DNA of 46,442 bases from an uncultured beta proteobacterium (GTDB lineage Bacteria > Pseudomonadota > Gammaproteobacteria > Burkholderiales > Burkholderiaceae), in the NCBI GenBank assembly GCA_903995005.1, contig CAJEZV010000007.1, positions 1 to 46,442 on the forward strand. The letters run 5' to 3'. The translations under genes and the position numbers were made by a program. The notes under the pieces are model-generated. The model did not search any database, was not told the DNA's origin, and worked only from the letters and a program-made list of their open reading frames with translations. Shown piece after piece: positions 1-9,624 of the stretch (positions are counted from its first letter, which is position 1; the number at the start of each line of letters is the position of its first letter).

Positions 1-37
1 AAAAAGTAAAGGGCTAGCATTAAGTCGCCTCCATCAC

Positions 38-808
38 TTATAACTCCCCGCGATGGAGTGTAGTTCCAGCAAATGATTGCTGAATAGGCATGATTTCAAC
101 AGCATTGACATTCATGTGCGCAGGTAAGGTTGCCGACCAGAATATTGCCTCGGCAACATCGTCAGAGCTAAGTGCTTCAACCCCTTCATACACTTTCTCT
201 GCTTTTGCATCATCACCCTTGAAGCGAACATTAGAGTACTCGGTCCCCGAACTCAAACCAGGCTCTACACAGGTAACGCGCAAACGAGTACCTATCAAGT
301 CAGCCCGCAAGTTCAGGCTAAATTGCTTTACGAATGCTTTAGAAGCTCCATACACGTTGCTACCAGGATATGGGTAGAGCCCTGCGACAGAGCCAACATT
401 AATCACGTGACCACATTTTCGCTCGACCATGCCGGGCAAAAAAGCTCGAGTCATATGAACAAGACCTCTAATATTGGTATCAATCATTTGATCCCAATCA
501 GCAATATTAGTTTGATGCGCTGGCTCCAAGCCTAATGCAAGCCCAGCGTTATTGACGAGAACAGTAACCTTCGCAAATTCTTGAGGCAAAGAAGCTGCTA
601 AAGAATCAACTTGGGCGCTATCGCAGACATCCAATACCAAGATGTGAAGCTTCTGCTGCTGCTCTATAGGGAGCGATGCTTTGAGTGCTTCTAAGCGCGC
701 CCTTCTTCTACCGGCAGCGATGACCCTATGGCCATGAGCCAAAAAACGTCGTGCAGTTGCCTCACCAAATCCAGCGGTTGCACCTGTTACTAAAACGGTA
801 TGTTCCAT
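38..808 (-). CDS. ydfG: SDR-family NADP-dependent oxidoreductase, YdfG type
   Basis: A 256-residue classical short-chain dehydrogenase. The Rossmann motif TGATAGFG lies at residues 8-15 and the NNAG motif at 87-90. The catalytic set is complete: Asn112, Ser140, Tyr153 and Lys157 (YGASK). The C-terminal half carries the signature of the E. coli YdfG group (EPGLSSGTEYSNVRFKGDD, then TLPAHMNVN and a final IMPIQQSFAG segment). That group reduces 3-hydroxy-acid/semialdehyde substrates with NADPH in the cytoplasm. The substrate here is inferred from similarity. It is the last gene of a tight minus-strand run (msrP, lipocalin, MBL hydrolase, this gene), 20 nt after the hydrolase. The cluster is consistent with clean-up of oxidised or carbonyl products, but that role is not shown. 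Confidence 0.88.
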   Translation of the reverse strand: MEHTVLVTGATAGFGEATARRFLAHGHRVIAAGRRRARLEALKASLPIEQQQKLHILVLDVCDSAQVDSLAASLPQEFAKVTVLVNNAGLALGLEPAHQTNIADWDQMIDTNIRGLVHMTRAFLPGMVERKCGHVINVGSVAGLYPYPGSNVYGASKAFVKQFSLNLRADLIGTRLRVTCVEPGLSSGTEYSNVRFKGDDAKAEKVYEGVEALSSDDVAEAIFWSATLPAHMNVNAVEIMPIQQSFAGTTLHRGEL

Positions 809-828
809 ATCTCCATTAACTCCAATGA

Positions 829-1752
829 TTAAGCTAGGTCTATTAATTTCTGATCTTCAAGCTTAGCAGCTCCTGACTTTACCAAAGCCTGGGGCAACCA
901 TTTGATGAAATCCTCTAAATCCATATTCAACTGCTTTGCAGCACTCTTTAGTGCTGGCGTACCCACAATCCAATGATTCACCTCGTCCAGGTCCTTTGTA
1001 CGCCACTCTATCAACTTATATTTCAACAAGACTTTTGCGCCATGACGAGCATTTCGGTCCGGGTCAGAAGCCAAGTAGTCCAACCTTGATCGCGCCGTGG
1101 CTATAGATTTGGCAGCATCTATAAAAGGTTTACCATGCCCTGGAATCACCAAGCTCACTGGCAACGTCTCAATGAGGTCTAAGGTCTGCGCAACCTCTTC
1201 AAAGCCAGGCTCACCCCAGATCTCAGGGAAAACGACACCAAAGCCCTCTTCCCACAGTGCGTCGGCAGAAATCAGAATGCAATGATCTGGCTGATACAGC
1301 ATGACTGAATGGTGATCGTGTCCTGGGGCTGCCAATATCTGCCAAACATAGCGCCCAAGCAATATTTCCTGCCCTGGAATAAGCAATCTATCATGAGCAA
1401 AACGTGGGCACTCTTGTCCTAGATTTTGATAACTTAATAAATCTTCGTTCCAATTGCTCACTGCTTTTTCTTCTGCAGCTGGAATCAGAATCTCACAATG
1501 AAATGCTTTTGCTAGAGCAGCATTACCACCGCAGTGATCTGAATGGAGGTGTGTATTTACCACTTTATCCAAACGTGATAATGAATTCTTATTCAGTGCA
1601 TTGCGCACTAGATCAATCGTGAGATTTTCATGTGCACAATAACCGGTATCCACCAGCGAAACATCTTGATCGCCAAAGTGAAAAATATTATTAGCAGAAA
1701 GCCAGCCTCTTTCAAAGACTTCAATCCCTGGAGGCAATAAACGGGTAGGCAC
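829..1752 (-). CDS. MBL-fold metallo-hydrolase
   Basis: A 307-residue metallo-beta-lactamase-fold protein. The metal-binding HxHxDH motif is His68, His70, Asp72, His73 (THLHSDHCGG), followed by the PGHDHHS histidine, the SADALWEEG aspartate and the IPGHGKP histidine. A helical C-terminal region of about 90 residues follows, as in glyoxalase-II/SoxH-like relatives. No signal peptide is seen. Translation starts at GTG, one base after the stop of the lipocalin gene, so the two are probably translationally coupled. The substrate cannot be named from sequence; a thioester or lactone hydrolase is typical of the fold. Confidence 0.85.
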   Translation of the reverse strand: MPTRLLPPGIEVFERGWLSANNIFHFGDQDVSLVDTGYCAHENLTIDLVRNALNKNSLSRLDKVVNTHLHSDHCGGNAALAKAFHCEILIPAAEEKAVSNWNEDLLSYQNLGQECPRFAHDRLLIPGQEILLGRYVWQILAAPGHDHHSVMLYQPDHCILISADALWEEGFGVVFPEIWGEPGFEEVAQTLDLIETLPVSLVIPGHGKPFIDAAKSIATARSRLDYLASDPDRNARHGAKVLLKYKLIEWRTKDLDEVNHWIVGTPALKSAAKQLNMDLEDFIKWLPQALVKSGAAKLEDQKLIDLA

Positions 1753-1753
1753 T

Positions 1754-2326
1754 TTAATTTCTAAGATTAGCTTGTGGGGTCAACTCCAACTGACGAGTGT
1801 CAAACTGTTGACCTTGCAGTCTCTGTAAAAGATCGTCATAGGTCTTTTTATCTAACTGCGGTGTTCTAGAAAGAATCCAGAGGTATTGACGTCGAGGATC
1901 GCTGATTGCAGCCACCTGATACTGAGAATCCAAATCAATCACCCAGTAATCACCCCACACCATGGGCAAAAAAGAAAGCCATACTGGCGCAAATCGCACC
2001 TCTAACTTTGGTGAGTCTTTGGCACCTATTTGCCGTGCTGTACCCTCAGCATCCAAGAGTTCACCGTCAGCATTTTTGCAGCTATTGAGCACTTTGAGAT
2101 TACCATCAGGCCTTATTGAATAAACTGCTTTGGTATTGCTAATACATTTCCTCTGAAACCAGTTCGGAAACTTGGCAATTTCATACCAAGCACCTAAGTA
2201 TCTCGGTACATCTAAAGCTGGAATCGTCTTTACTGAATCATCGCTTACTTGACTATTATTTTGACTATAAGCAGGCAAGCAAACTAAGAGGAGAAGACTA
2301 AATAAAGCGCCTTGTATTTTCATCAT
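1754..2326 (-). CDS. Lipocalin family protein (Blc-like), exported
   Basis: A 190-residue bacterial lipocalin. Residues 1-21 form a signal peptide (hydrophobic core ALFSLLLLVCLPAYS) without a convincing lipobox, so a soluble periplasmic protein is more likely than the lipoprotein form of E. coli Blc. The first lipocalin block GAWYEIAKFPNWF follows at about residue 45, and the WVIDLD and YLWILSR strands appear in the second half. Blc-type lipocalins bind lysophospholipids or other hydrophobic molecules. It starts 2 nt after the msrP stop, so it is co-transcribed with a periplasmic methionine-sulfoxide repair enzyme, which suggests an envelope-damage role. That role is inferred. Confidence 0.88.
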   Translation of the reverse strand: MMKIQGALFSLLLLVCLPAYSQNNSQVSDDSVKTIPALDVPRYLGAWYEIAKFPNWFQRKCISNTKAVYSIRPDGNLKVLNSCKNADGELLDAEGTARQIGAKDSPKLEVRFAPVWLSFLPMVWGDYWVIDLDSQYQVAAISDPRRQYLWILSRTPQLDKKTYDDLLQRLQGQQFDTRQLELTPQANLRN

Positions 2327-2328
2327 GC

Positions 2329-3291
2329 CTAATAGTACTTCTTCAGATCCATACCAGCATACATGCTGGCGACTTGCTCGCTGTAGCCATTAAACATCTG
2401 GGTTTTAATCTTCGGTGCAAACATCCCTTTTGCATCACCAATACGTCGCTCAGTTGCCTGGCTCCAGCGTGGATGATCTACTTGAGGGTTCACGTTGGAA
2501 TAGAAACCATACTCGCGCGCATCAAATTGACTCCAGCTTGTTTTGGGCATTTCTTCTGTAAACCGAATTTTTACAATAGACTTTGCGCTCTTAAAGCCAT
2601 ATTTCCATGGAACCACGATTCGGACTGGTGCACCGTTTTGCTTTGGCAGTACTTCACCATACAAGCCAAGAGTCAGCAGCGTTAAGGGATTCATGGCTTC
2701 ATCCATACGCAAGCCTTCGCGATAAGGCCAATCAATAATATTGCTCTTGAGTCCTGGCATTTGTTTGCGGTCAGCCAGAGTGATAAATTCCACATACTTT
2801 GCAGAACCTAGGGGCTCTACTTTATTAATGAGTTTTGATAATGAGTAGCCATCCCAAGGGATCACCATTGACCAACCCTCAACGCAGCGCATGCGATAGA
2901 TACGCTCCTCAATTGGCGCCAGTTTTAATAGCGCATCAATATCGAGAGTAAGGGGCTTTTTCACTAAGCCCTCAATGGAAATAGTCCATGGGCGAGTTTG
3001 TAAGGTATGTGCATACTCAGCTGGGTCAGCTTTATCAGTCCCAAACTCGTAGAAGTTGTTATAGCCCGTTACATATTTATAGGGGGTTAATTCATCCTTG
3101 GCTGCATAAGCCTGATTGAGGGCTGCGCTCAGTTTTTCTGGATTGGCAGCTAATGCCTCTCTTGAAAACCAAGGGGCTAGCGCCATCCCGAAGCCACCGG
3201 CTGCGGCAGCCTTGATGAGATTGCGGCGGTCCTCAAAAATTGCTTGAGGAGTGATGTCACTCGGAAGAATGGTCTTATCAATAAAGCGCAT
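2329..3291 (-). CDS. msrP: Protein-methionine-sulfoxide reductase catalytic subunit MsrP
   Basis: A 320-residue sulfite-oxidase-fold molybdoenzyme, the usual MsrP/YedY length. A Tat-type leader is visible: the twin arginines of [15 protein letters not shown] at residues 21-35, then a short hydrophobic stretch ending at SREALA. Cys136 in [11 protein letters not shown] is the expected molybdenum ligand. MsrP reduces oxidised methionine in periplasmic proteins using electrons from the quinone pool, delivered by the heme membrane protein MsrQ. MsrQ usually lies directly next to msrP, but here the next gene downstream is a lipocalin and the gene upstream is icd. The gene heads the four-gene run 3291-38 and is separated from icd by the terminator at 3370-3403. 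Confidence 0.93.
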   Translation of the reverse strand: MRFIDKTILPSDITPQAIFEDRRNLIKAAAAGGFGMALAPWFSREALAANPEKLSAALNQAYAAKDELTPYKYVTGYNNFYEFGTDKADPAEYAHTLQTRPWTISIEGLVKKPLTLDIDALLKLAPIEERIYRMRCVEGWSMVIPWDGYSLSKLINKVEPLGSAKYVEFITLADRKQMPGLKSNIIDWPYREGLRMDEAMNPLTLLTLGLYGEVLPKQNGAPVRIVVPWKYGFKSAKSIVKIRFTEEMPKTSWSQFDAREYGFYSNVNPQVDHPRWSQATERRIGDAKGMFAPKIKTQMFNGYSEQVASMYAGMDLKKYY

Positions 3292-3369
3292 GGGGTACCC
3301 CAGTCAATGTAATTAGCTTATTTTGCTACTGATGGCAATTTATTGCTTGCCAGTATTAATGCGCCTAAA

Positions 3370-3403
3370 AGCAAAAGGCAAACCCGAAAGTTTGCCTTTT
3401 GCT
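3370..3403 (-). terminator. Rho-independent terminator after icd
   Basis: A perfect 14-bp stem (AGCAAAAGGCAAAC at 3370-3383 pairing with 3390-3403) with a 6-base loop. On the minus strand the second arm runs into a T-rich stretch (TTTTGCTTTTAGG). It sits between the icd stop and the msrP start and should end icd transcription. Confidence 0.85.
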
Positions 3404-3431
3404 GTGTCACTGAATAAGTCTCATTGAGCCA

Positions 3432-5666
3432 TTAAGCTCTAACCGCTTTCAAAGCTGCATTGAAAGTAGCGCTAGGGCGCATTACTGCCTTGCACTTTTC
3501 TGAGTCAATTGCAAAGTATCCACCGATATCTGCTGGCTTACCTTGAACTGCCTGGAACTCACTCACAATTTTCTGCTCGTTTGCCTGCAAGGATTTAGCC
3601 AAAGGGGCGAAGTAAGCTTGCAATTCTTTGTCTTCAGTCTGTGCTGCCAATGCTTCGGCCCAATACATCGCCAAGTAAAACTGGCTGCCACGATTATCTA
3701 ACTCGCCAGTCCGTGGAGAAGGTGATTTATTGTTATCCAACAATTTACCAGTGGCCTCATCCAAGGTACGAGCTAAGATTTTCACTTTAGGATTACCTGT
3801 CTTATCGCTGATATCTTCTAGAGATACCGCTAAAGCCAAAAACTCGCCCAGCGAATCCCAACGCAAGTGATTCTCTTCAACCAACTGTTGCACGTGCTTA
3901 GGAGCAGAACCACCAGCGCCTGTTTCAAAGAGCCCGCCACCTGCCATTAAAGGTACGATAGATAACATCTTTGCGCTAGTGCCTAATTCCATAATTGGGA
4001 ACAAGTCGGTGAGGTAATCGCGCAAGATGTTGCCGGTGACAGAGATGGTGTCTTTGCCGCGAATCACGCGCTCAAGGGTATAACGCATTGCACGAGTCTG
4101 GGACATGATCTGAATATCCACACCTTTGAGATCGTAGTCTTTCAGGTAGGTATTGACCTTCTTAATGAGCTCAGCTTCGTGTGGGCGGTACTCGTCTAAC
4201 CAGAATACTGCTGGAGTATTAGAGAGACGGGCACGATTCACGGCCAACTTCACCCAGTCACGAATCGGCTCATCTTTAACTTGGCACATGCGCCAGATAT
4301 CACCCTCTTCCACATGCTGCTCGAGCAATATAGTTCCGTCATCAGCAACAATACGAGCCACACCAGCCTCAGGGATTTCAAAAGTCTTATCGTGTGAACC
4401 GTACTCTTCGGCCTGTTGGGCCATTAAGCCAACGTTAGGCACAGTGCCCATTGTTGTTGGATCAAAGTTACCATGGGTCTTACAGAAATTAATGATTTCT
4501 TGATAGATACGTGCAAAGGTACTCTCTGGAATCACCGCCTTAGTATCGTGCAAGCGCCCATCAGCACCCCACATCTTGCCACCAGCACGAATCATGGCTG
4601 GCATGGAAGCATCAACGATCACATCACTTGGAGAATGCAGGTTGGTGATGCCTTTAGCAGAGTCCACCATTGCCAATGCTGGGCGATGTTCATGACAAGC
4701 ATGCACATCGTGGATGATTTCTTCACGCTTGGACTCTGGTAGCGACTTAATCTTGTCATAAAGACTGCTCATACCATTATTGACATTGACACCTAACTCT
4801 TCAAAAAGCTTACCGTGTTTAGCAAAAGCATCTTTATAGAAAATCTTTACGGCGTGACCAAACACGATTGGGTGAGAGATCTTCATCATGGTTGCCTTCA
4901 CGTGCAAGGACAACATCATGCCAGTCTTATAAGCATCTTCAATTTCTTTTTCATAGAACTCGCACAAGGCTTTCTTACTCATGTACATACTGTCGATAAT
5001 CTCGCCAGCTAGCAAAGAGACTTTTGGCTTGAGCACAATGGTCTTGCCGCTCTTGGTCACCAGGTCCATTTTCACATCGCAGGCTTTAGTCATCGTCATT
5101 GACTTTTCACCAGCGTAGAAGTCGCCACCGTGCATGTGGGATACGTGGGTACGGGATGCCTGACTCCACTCGCCCATTGAATGCGGATGTTTACGAGCAA
5201 ACTGTTTCACGGCATTTGGTGCGCGACGATCAGAGTTACCTTCACGCAACACGGGATTTACGGCACTACCTAAGCATTTAGAGTAACGAACACGAATCGC
5301 TTTTTCTTCATCATTCTTAGGATCATCTGGGAAATTCGGGATTTTGTAGCCCTTACCCTGTAATTCTTTAATCGCTGCAAGCAACTGGGGTACCGAAGCG
5401 CTAATATTAGGTAACTTAATAATGTTGGTATCTGGCATTAAAGTCATTTTGCCGAGTTCAGCCAAGTTATCCGGCACTTTTTGTTCAGCCGTTAAGCAAT
5501 CAGAAAACTCAGCCAAGATACGGGCAGCAACAGAAATGTCACTCTTCACAATCTCAACGCCAACAGGCGCTGTAAAAGTTCGGATGATTGGCAGGAATGC
5601 ACAAGTCGCCAAAAGTGGCGCTTCATCTGTCAGCGTGTAAATAATCTTTGATTTCTCTGAAGCCAT
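3432..5666 (-). CDS. icd: NADP-dependent isocitrate dehydrogenase, monomeric type
   Basis: A 744-residue protein matching the monomeric (IDH-II) isocitrate dehydrogenase family in length and sequence throughout. Recognisable blocks include the early [12 protein letters not shown], the [20 protein letters not shown] region, the central [23 protein letters not shown] and the C-terminal [17 protein letters not shown]. It converts isocitrate to 2-oxoglutarate and CO2 with production of NADPH in the TCA cycle. It is unrelated in sequence order to the homodimeric E. coli Icd. It is monocistronic: there is a terminator downstream and a divergent MFS gene upstream. Confidence 0.96.
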   Translation of the reverse strand: MASEKSKIIYTLTDEAPLLATCAFLPIIRTFTAPVGVEIVKSDISVAARILAEFSDCLTAEQKVPDNLAELGKMTLMPDTNIIKLPNISASVPQLLAAIKELQGKGYKIPNFPDDPKNDEEKAIRVRYSKCLGSAVNPVLREGNSDRRAPNAVKQFARKHPHSMGEWSQASRTHVSHMHGGDFYAGEKSMTMTKACDVKMDLVTKSGKTIVLKPKVSLLAGEIIDSMYMSKKALCEFYEKEIEDAYKTGMMLSLHVKATMMKISHPIVFGHAVKIFYKDAFAKHGKLFEELGVNVNNGMSSLYDKIKSLPESKREEIIHDVHACHEHRPALAMVDSAKGITNLHSPSDVIVDASMPAMIRAGGKMWGADGRLHDTKAVIPESTFARIYQEIINFCKTHGNFDPTTMGTVPNVGLMAQQAEEYGSHDKTFEIPEAGVARIVADDGTILLEQHVEEGDIWRMCQVKDEPIRDWVKLAVNRARLSNTPAVFWLDEYRPHEAELIKKVNTYLKDYDLKGVDIQIMSQTRAMRYTLERVIRGKDTISVTGNILRDYLTDLFPIMELGTSAKMLSIVPLMAGGGLFETGAGGSAPKHVQQLVEENHLRWDSLGEFLALAVSLEDISDKTGNPKVKILARTLDEATGKLLDNNKSPSPRTGELDNRGSQFYLAMYWAEALAAQTEDKELQAYFAPLAKSLQANEQKIVSEFQAVQGKPADIGGYFAIDSEKCKAVMRPSATFNAALKAVRA

Positions 5667-5902
5667 TAACGTTTCCTCAATTTTGAAAAATTTACAGGGC
5701 TAGGTTTTTACCCAACCAGTCTCACATCCGCATTTTGCAAGCCGCTTTTAGCGCGCCCATTGCCAACGAAGGGAGCTCTCTATTTTAAATCATCGGTGTT
5801 GGCAAAATTGCTGGATTTATAGCCCAAATCCACCAATACCGCCCTATTTAAGGGAATCCACCAAGACAACCAAAGGTCTGAATTGGCCGTAAACTCTATC
5901 TC

Positions 5903-7102
5903 ATGCCCAACAAGCACCCTTTACTCAATAAAAATCTGGTGCTGCTCATTATTTGCCAGGGCCTATTCCTGACTAATAACGTCACCTTTATCGCCATCAA
6001 TGGTTTGGTAGGCCTCAGCCTTGCTCCTGCGAGCTGGATGGCCACCTTACCGGTAATGGGCTATGTAGTAGGCGCCGCGTTCTCTACCTCCATTGTTGCG
6101 AAATCCCAGAATTACTTTGGCAGAAAGATTTCTTTTCAGCTGGGGCTACTAGTGGCTATGCTCTCCGCCCTCTTATGCGCCTATGCGGCCCTGAGTCAGA
6201 ATTTTTGGCTCTTGGTAGCGGGCACTTTTATTGCTGGCTACTACAGCGCAAATGGCCAACTCTATCGTTTCGCTGCGGCTGAACTCACTGAAACTAGCCA
6301 GCGCGATAAAGCCGTCTCCTGGGTGCTGGCAGGCGGCATTCTGGGTGCAGTTATAGGCCCCAACCTTGCCTCCTGGACACGCGATTTATTCGATACTGCC
6401 TTTTTAGGGGCCTATCTCACTCTATCGATTGCCGCCTGCATTGGCATCTTTGTGATGCAGTTCATTCACTTTCCGGAAGAATTTAAAACTCAGCATGCAC
6501 TTTCAGATGGGCGTGCGCTCAAAAGCATTCTCCAGCAGCCCGTCTTTATGGTTGCCATTATTGGCGCTGCTCTTGGTTATGGCGTCATGAATTTACTCAT
6601 GGCAGCAACCCCACTTGCAATGCAAATGTGTGGGCTTCCCTTTTCAGATACAGCCCTTGTTTTGGAGTGGCATGTCATTGGCATGTTCGCACCAGGATTT
6701 TTTACTGGCTCTCTCATTCAACGTTTTGGCGCCATCAAGATTATGGGCGTTGGAGTAGCCCTCAATTTGATTTGTATCTTGATTGCATTGAGCGGTGCAG
6801 ATCTGCATCAATTCTTCATTGCACTTTTCTTACTGGGAGTTGGTTGGAACTTTTTGTTTACCGGCTCTACCTCTTTAGCAATGACTGCCTATAAACCGAA
6901 TGAACGAGACAAAGCTCAAGCCGCCATTAACTTCTTTGTCTTCGGGACAATGGCATTCACCTCATTTGGATCTGGCGCCCTGATTACCTCACAAGGCTGG
7001 AATATCCTCAACCTGGGATCACTCTTTCCTGTTTTTGTGACTGCAGCAGCACTGCTCTGGTTAGCTAGCCAAAATCGGAAACTTAAAAATTTAGAGCCTT
7101 AA
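5903..7102 (+). CDS. MFS transporter
   Basis: A 399-residue polytopic protein with about 12 hydrophobic segments and a cytoplasmic loop near residues 190-210 between two six-helix halves, the layout of the major facilitator superfamily. A motif-A-like loop (FGRKISFQLG) follows TM2. The substrate is unknown. It is transcribed divergently from icd across a 236-nt gap. Its stop codon overlaps the stop codon of the convergent gene at 7099, so the two messages share 3' ends and no terminator fits between them. Confidence 0.88.
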   Translation: MPNKHPLLNKNLVLLIICQGLFLTNNVTFIAINGLVGLSLAPASWMATLPVMGYVVGAAFSTSIVAKSQNYFGRKISFQLGLLVAMLSALLCAYAALSQNFWLLVAGTFIAGYYSANGQLYRFAAAELTETSQRDKAVSWVLAGGILGAVIGPNLASWTRDLFDTAFLGAYLTLSIAACIGIFVMQFIHFPEEFKTQHALSDGRALKSILQQPVFMVAIIGAALGYGVMNLLMAATPLAMQMCGLPFSDTALVLEWHVIGMFAPGFFTGSLIQRFGAIKIMGVGVALNLICILIALSGADLHQFFIALFLLGVGWNFLFTGSTSLAMTAYKPNERDKAQAAINFFVFGTMAFTSFGSGALITSQGWNILNLGSLFPVFVTAAALLWLASQNRKLKNLEP

Positions 7103-8142
7103 GAAGCTTTTGCGAGCGGCAGGTTAAATAAGAGATTTTGGGGTTTTAGCTTAAGTTGTTGCTGCTCGTTCATAGCAATTGCCATATAGACTGGCTTACC
7201 TGCCTGAGCTTTAGCCACAGCAGCCTCATCAATAAAGTCTAGACGGAATAGGCAGATTACTTTCTCAAGCTCGTCAGCCTCAACAGCCTCCTTGTTGTAA
7301 AGCTTATTCAATATCTCCGTTGCCGCAGCATCTAAACCCACATGCCATGACCACTTGGGATCGCTGATTTGCTGCATTGGAGTAATACGCACTTTAGCAC
7401 CCAGAAAATGCTCAATCCATTTTTCTAGAACACGGCAAAAGTGATTAATAGGCTCATGTCCGAAGTTCAGCTGTACCGCAAAGTCAAAATCGGTATTTCG
7501 GGTCCAGTACTCAGCAGCATTTTCCTCATGTAAGACATCCAAGTCTGCCGACCGCATCGTCATGGATTTACCTTTTAATAAATCCATGATGTTGCCGGTA
7601 TCGCCTGCTTGGGCATTGCGAGAGACCGTCTCCTCATCTGCGCCCATCACAATGGAGTCATCAAGCACTGTAATCTTTTGGGTCCTAAAGAACAGCTCGC
7701 CCATGCGCGCTTCCAAAGGATGAACTTCATCCCCCAAAATATGTCGCACAAAGATCTGCGCCAGTTGCGCTACAAATAAGGGGGGAACATCAACGCCCTC
7801 ACCCCTAAACAAGCTCATATAAAAACTCTCTAAGGAGCTTGCGGCTAAAAGGCGTGCTCGATAGCGCAACCAAACCCGATAGTTTTCCTGAATATCCTCA
7901 TCGGCCAAAGTGGCAATTTCAGTGTCGGCAATCTCGATTCGAGGGTTTTGCATCAGGCGCTGGTGCAAGGCTTTCTCAATGGCGCAGGACTCCGGAACCA
8001 GGCTGAGCTCAGGTCTAAGCAAGTAGGTGCGTAAAAAGTCATCTGTGACTAACAGCTGCCGGTCTGGGCTATGCAAAAGGGTGTTGTATGCGGAATTGGG
8101 CCAATAATTTGTCATGTCATAGAGCCAAATGCGGCTCGCCAT
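7099..8142 (-). CDS. Conserved hypothetical protein, resembles DUF6352 family
   Basis: A 347-residue soluble protein with no signal peptide or membrane segment. The N-terminal third (QLLVTDDFLRTYLLRPEL, then PESCAIEKALHQ and NYRVWLRYR) resembles a betaproteobacterial family that I believe is catalogued as DUF6352. The family name is from memory and its function is not known to me. The middle (ARMGELFFRTQKITV) and the C-terminal LFRLDFIDEA look well ordered and largely alpha-helical. It is convergent with the MFS gene and divergent from the FKBP gene, whose start is only 58 nt away. Confidence 0.75.
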   Translation of the reverse strand: MASRIWLYDMTNYWPNSAYNTLLHSPDRQLLVTDDFLRTYLLRPELSLVPESCAIEKALHQRLMQNPRIEIADTEIATLADEDIQENYRVWLRYRARLLAASSLESFYMSLFRGEGVDVPPLFVAQLAQIFVRHILGDEVHPLEARMGELFFRTQKITVLDDSIVMGADEETVSRNAQAGDTGNIMDLLKGKSMTMRSADLDVLHEENAAEYWTRNTDFDFAVQLNFGHEPINHFCRVLEKWIEHFLGAKVRITPMQQISDPKWSWHVGLDAAATEILNKLYNKEAVEADELEKVICLFRLDFIDEAAVAKAQAGKPVYMAIAMNEQQQLKLKPQNLLFNLPLAKAS

Positions 8143-8200
8143 CAGAATAAATAAGGCTCAGAATATACTAGCCAATCAATTTGTGTGAAATAGGAAAAAC

Positions 8201-8551
8201 ATGATGAATGAACTCAAAAAAATCGATACCGTTGTAGGCGACGGCAAAGAAGCTGTGGCTGGCAATCACGTTGACGTGCATTACACAGGCTGGCTCTATG
8301 ATGAGAATACAGCTGATCATAAGGGTCAGAAGTTTGATAGCTCATTAGATCGCGGCCAACTGTTTAGCTTTCCCTTAGGCGCTGGTCATGTCATTAAGGG
8401 CTGGGATGAAGGTGTTGCTGGGATGAAAATCGGTGGCAAACGTACGCTCATCATTCCTTCGGATATGGGCTATGGTCCTCGCGGTGCGGGAGGCGTTATT
8501 CCAGCAAATGCAACTTTAGTATTTGATGTTGAATTGCACGGCGTTAACTAA
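8201..8551 (+). CDS. FKBP-type peptidyl-prolyl cis-trans isomerase
   Basis: A 116-residue single-domain FKBP without a signal peptide, so cytoplasmic. Typical blocks are [53 protein letters not shown] and a final [13 protein letters not shown]. These include the aromatic residues (Tyr, Phe, Trp, Tyr) that line the proline pocket. It catalyses prolyl-bond isomerisation. An AGGA-type ribosome site precedes the ATG. It is monocistronic and ends in a clear terminator at 8581-8606. Confidence 0.94.
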   Translation: MMNELKKIDTVVGDGKEAVAGNHVDVHYTGWLYDENTADHKGQKFDSSLDRGQLFSFPLGAGHVIKGWDEGVAGMKIGGKRTLIIPSDMGYGPRGAGGVIPANATLVFDVELHGVN

Positions 8552-8580
8552 GCACCATTAGATTTGTCTTGATGGAATGC

Positions 8581-8610
8581 AAAAGACCACCTAAGGGTGG
8601 TCTTTTTGTT
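8581..8610 (+). terminator. Rho-independent terminator (bidirectional)
   Basis: An 11-bp stem (AAAAGACCACC at 8581-8591 with GGTGGTCTTTT at 8596-8606), TAAG loop, followed by TGTTT. Its A-rich left flank means it can also act on the minus strand, where it lies just beyond the stop of the transglycosylase gene. Confidence 0.88.
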
Positions 8611-8637
8611 TATGCTGCAATATATATGCCACTCAAA

Positions 8638-9624
8638 TTATGAGCGCACATTCTTGCCGTTTGAGGTCAAACGATTTGTAGGGCGGGTTTGGCATAGGCT
8701 GATGATGCGATTTCTTTCAGCCATGACTTTGTCAGCATAACCACCATCATGTTCAGCATTTGCGGCACCAACGTAGTACTTCAAACCATTGCGCAATGAG
8801 CCTGCCGTGGCGATGAGGTATTTCAGAATATAGGCACCGATACGAATATTGACTTCAGGCTTCACGGCTTCAGTGGTACCGCCATATAAAGCATACTTAT
8901 CTTTATGAACTGAAGTCATTACCTGCATCAAACCTTCAGCACCAGCATGACTTTTGGTATTTGGATTGAAGTTTGACTCGATGGAAATCACGGCTAACAG
9001 AAGCACTGGGTCAATGTTGACTTCTTTAGCAATCAAAATCGTTTTCGATACATACTCTTCAATCTTGGCACGATCGAGTTTGTATTTCTGCTCAAAGAAA
9101 TCTGCAACTAATCGTTGGTTCTGGATTGAACCCATCAAATTACTATCCAGAGCCTGTGGATCAATCTTGGATGTCGGAATACGGTCAGACAAATGAGAAA
9201 TTGACTTCACCTGCATCTGCGCAACAGAAGGCATCAACAAAGCAACCGTCTGCTGCTTGGCGCTATTAAAACCGCCAGAATAAGCATTCGATTTGTTGTA
9301 GATCACCGCGGCGATTTCAGAATCTACCATCTGGGTCGAACTATCATTTGCCGTCTTATATTGCTCTAGCATGCCAAAGCCATTGCTCCAAACGATATGG
9401 CGGGCTTCATCGGGAACGAGGATGCGAGCTAAATCAAAAGCACCGGCATTAGTACCGTTACCAGAAAGCCAAAGGCCTACCACCATGAATACGCTAACAA
9501 CGAGAATGCCATTGATCACCCGGTACACCGGAGCCATAGCATGCGTCAGCAGATCCTTAGCGGCCAGGATTGCTGGTTGCTGATTCTGCGTTTCACTCAA
9601 ATTGTTTGTTAAACATTTACTCAT
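8638..9624 (-). CDS. Lytic transglycosylase domain protein, membrane-anchored
   Basis: A 328-residue protein with an N-terminal cytoplasmic stretch, one membrane segment at about residues 36-53 and a C-terminal SLT (goose-type lysozyme-like) domain. The catalytic glutamate is Glu216 in AVISIESNFNP, followed by SHAGAEGLMQVM and a late YVGAANAEHDGGYADKV block, as in the MltC/Slt70 catalytic fold. It would cleave the MurNAc-GlcNAc bond of peptidoglycan, forming the 1,6-anhydro product, from the outer face of the inner membrane. Residues 60-190 are not recognisable. Transcription is divergent from the nuclease gene across a 507-nt gap. Confidence 0.87.
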   Translation of the reverse strand: MSKCLTNNLSETQNQQPAILAAKDLLTHAMAPVYRVINGILVVSVFMVVGLWLSGNGTNAGAFDLARILVPDEARHIVWSNGFGMLEQYKTANDSSTQMVDSEIAAVIYNKSNAYSGGFNSAKQQTVALLMPSVAQMQVKSISHLSDRIPTSKIDPQALDSNLMGSIQNQRLVADFFEQKYKLDRAKIEEYVSKTILIAKEVNIDPVLLLAVISIESNFNPNTKSHAGAEGLMQVMTSVHKDKYALYGGTTEAVKPEVNIRIGAYILKYLIATAGSLRNGLKYYVGAANAEHDGGYADKVMAERNRIISLCQTRPTNRLTSNGKNVRS

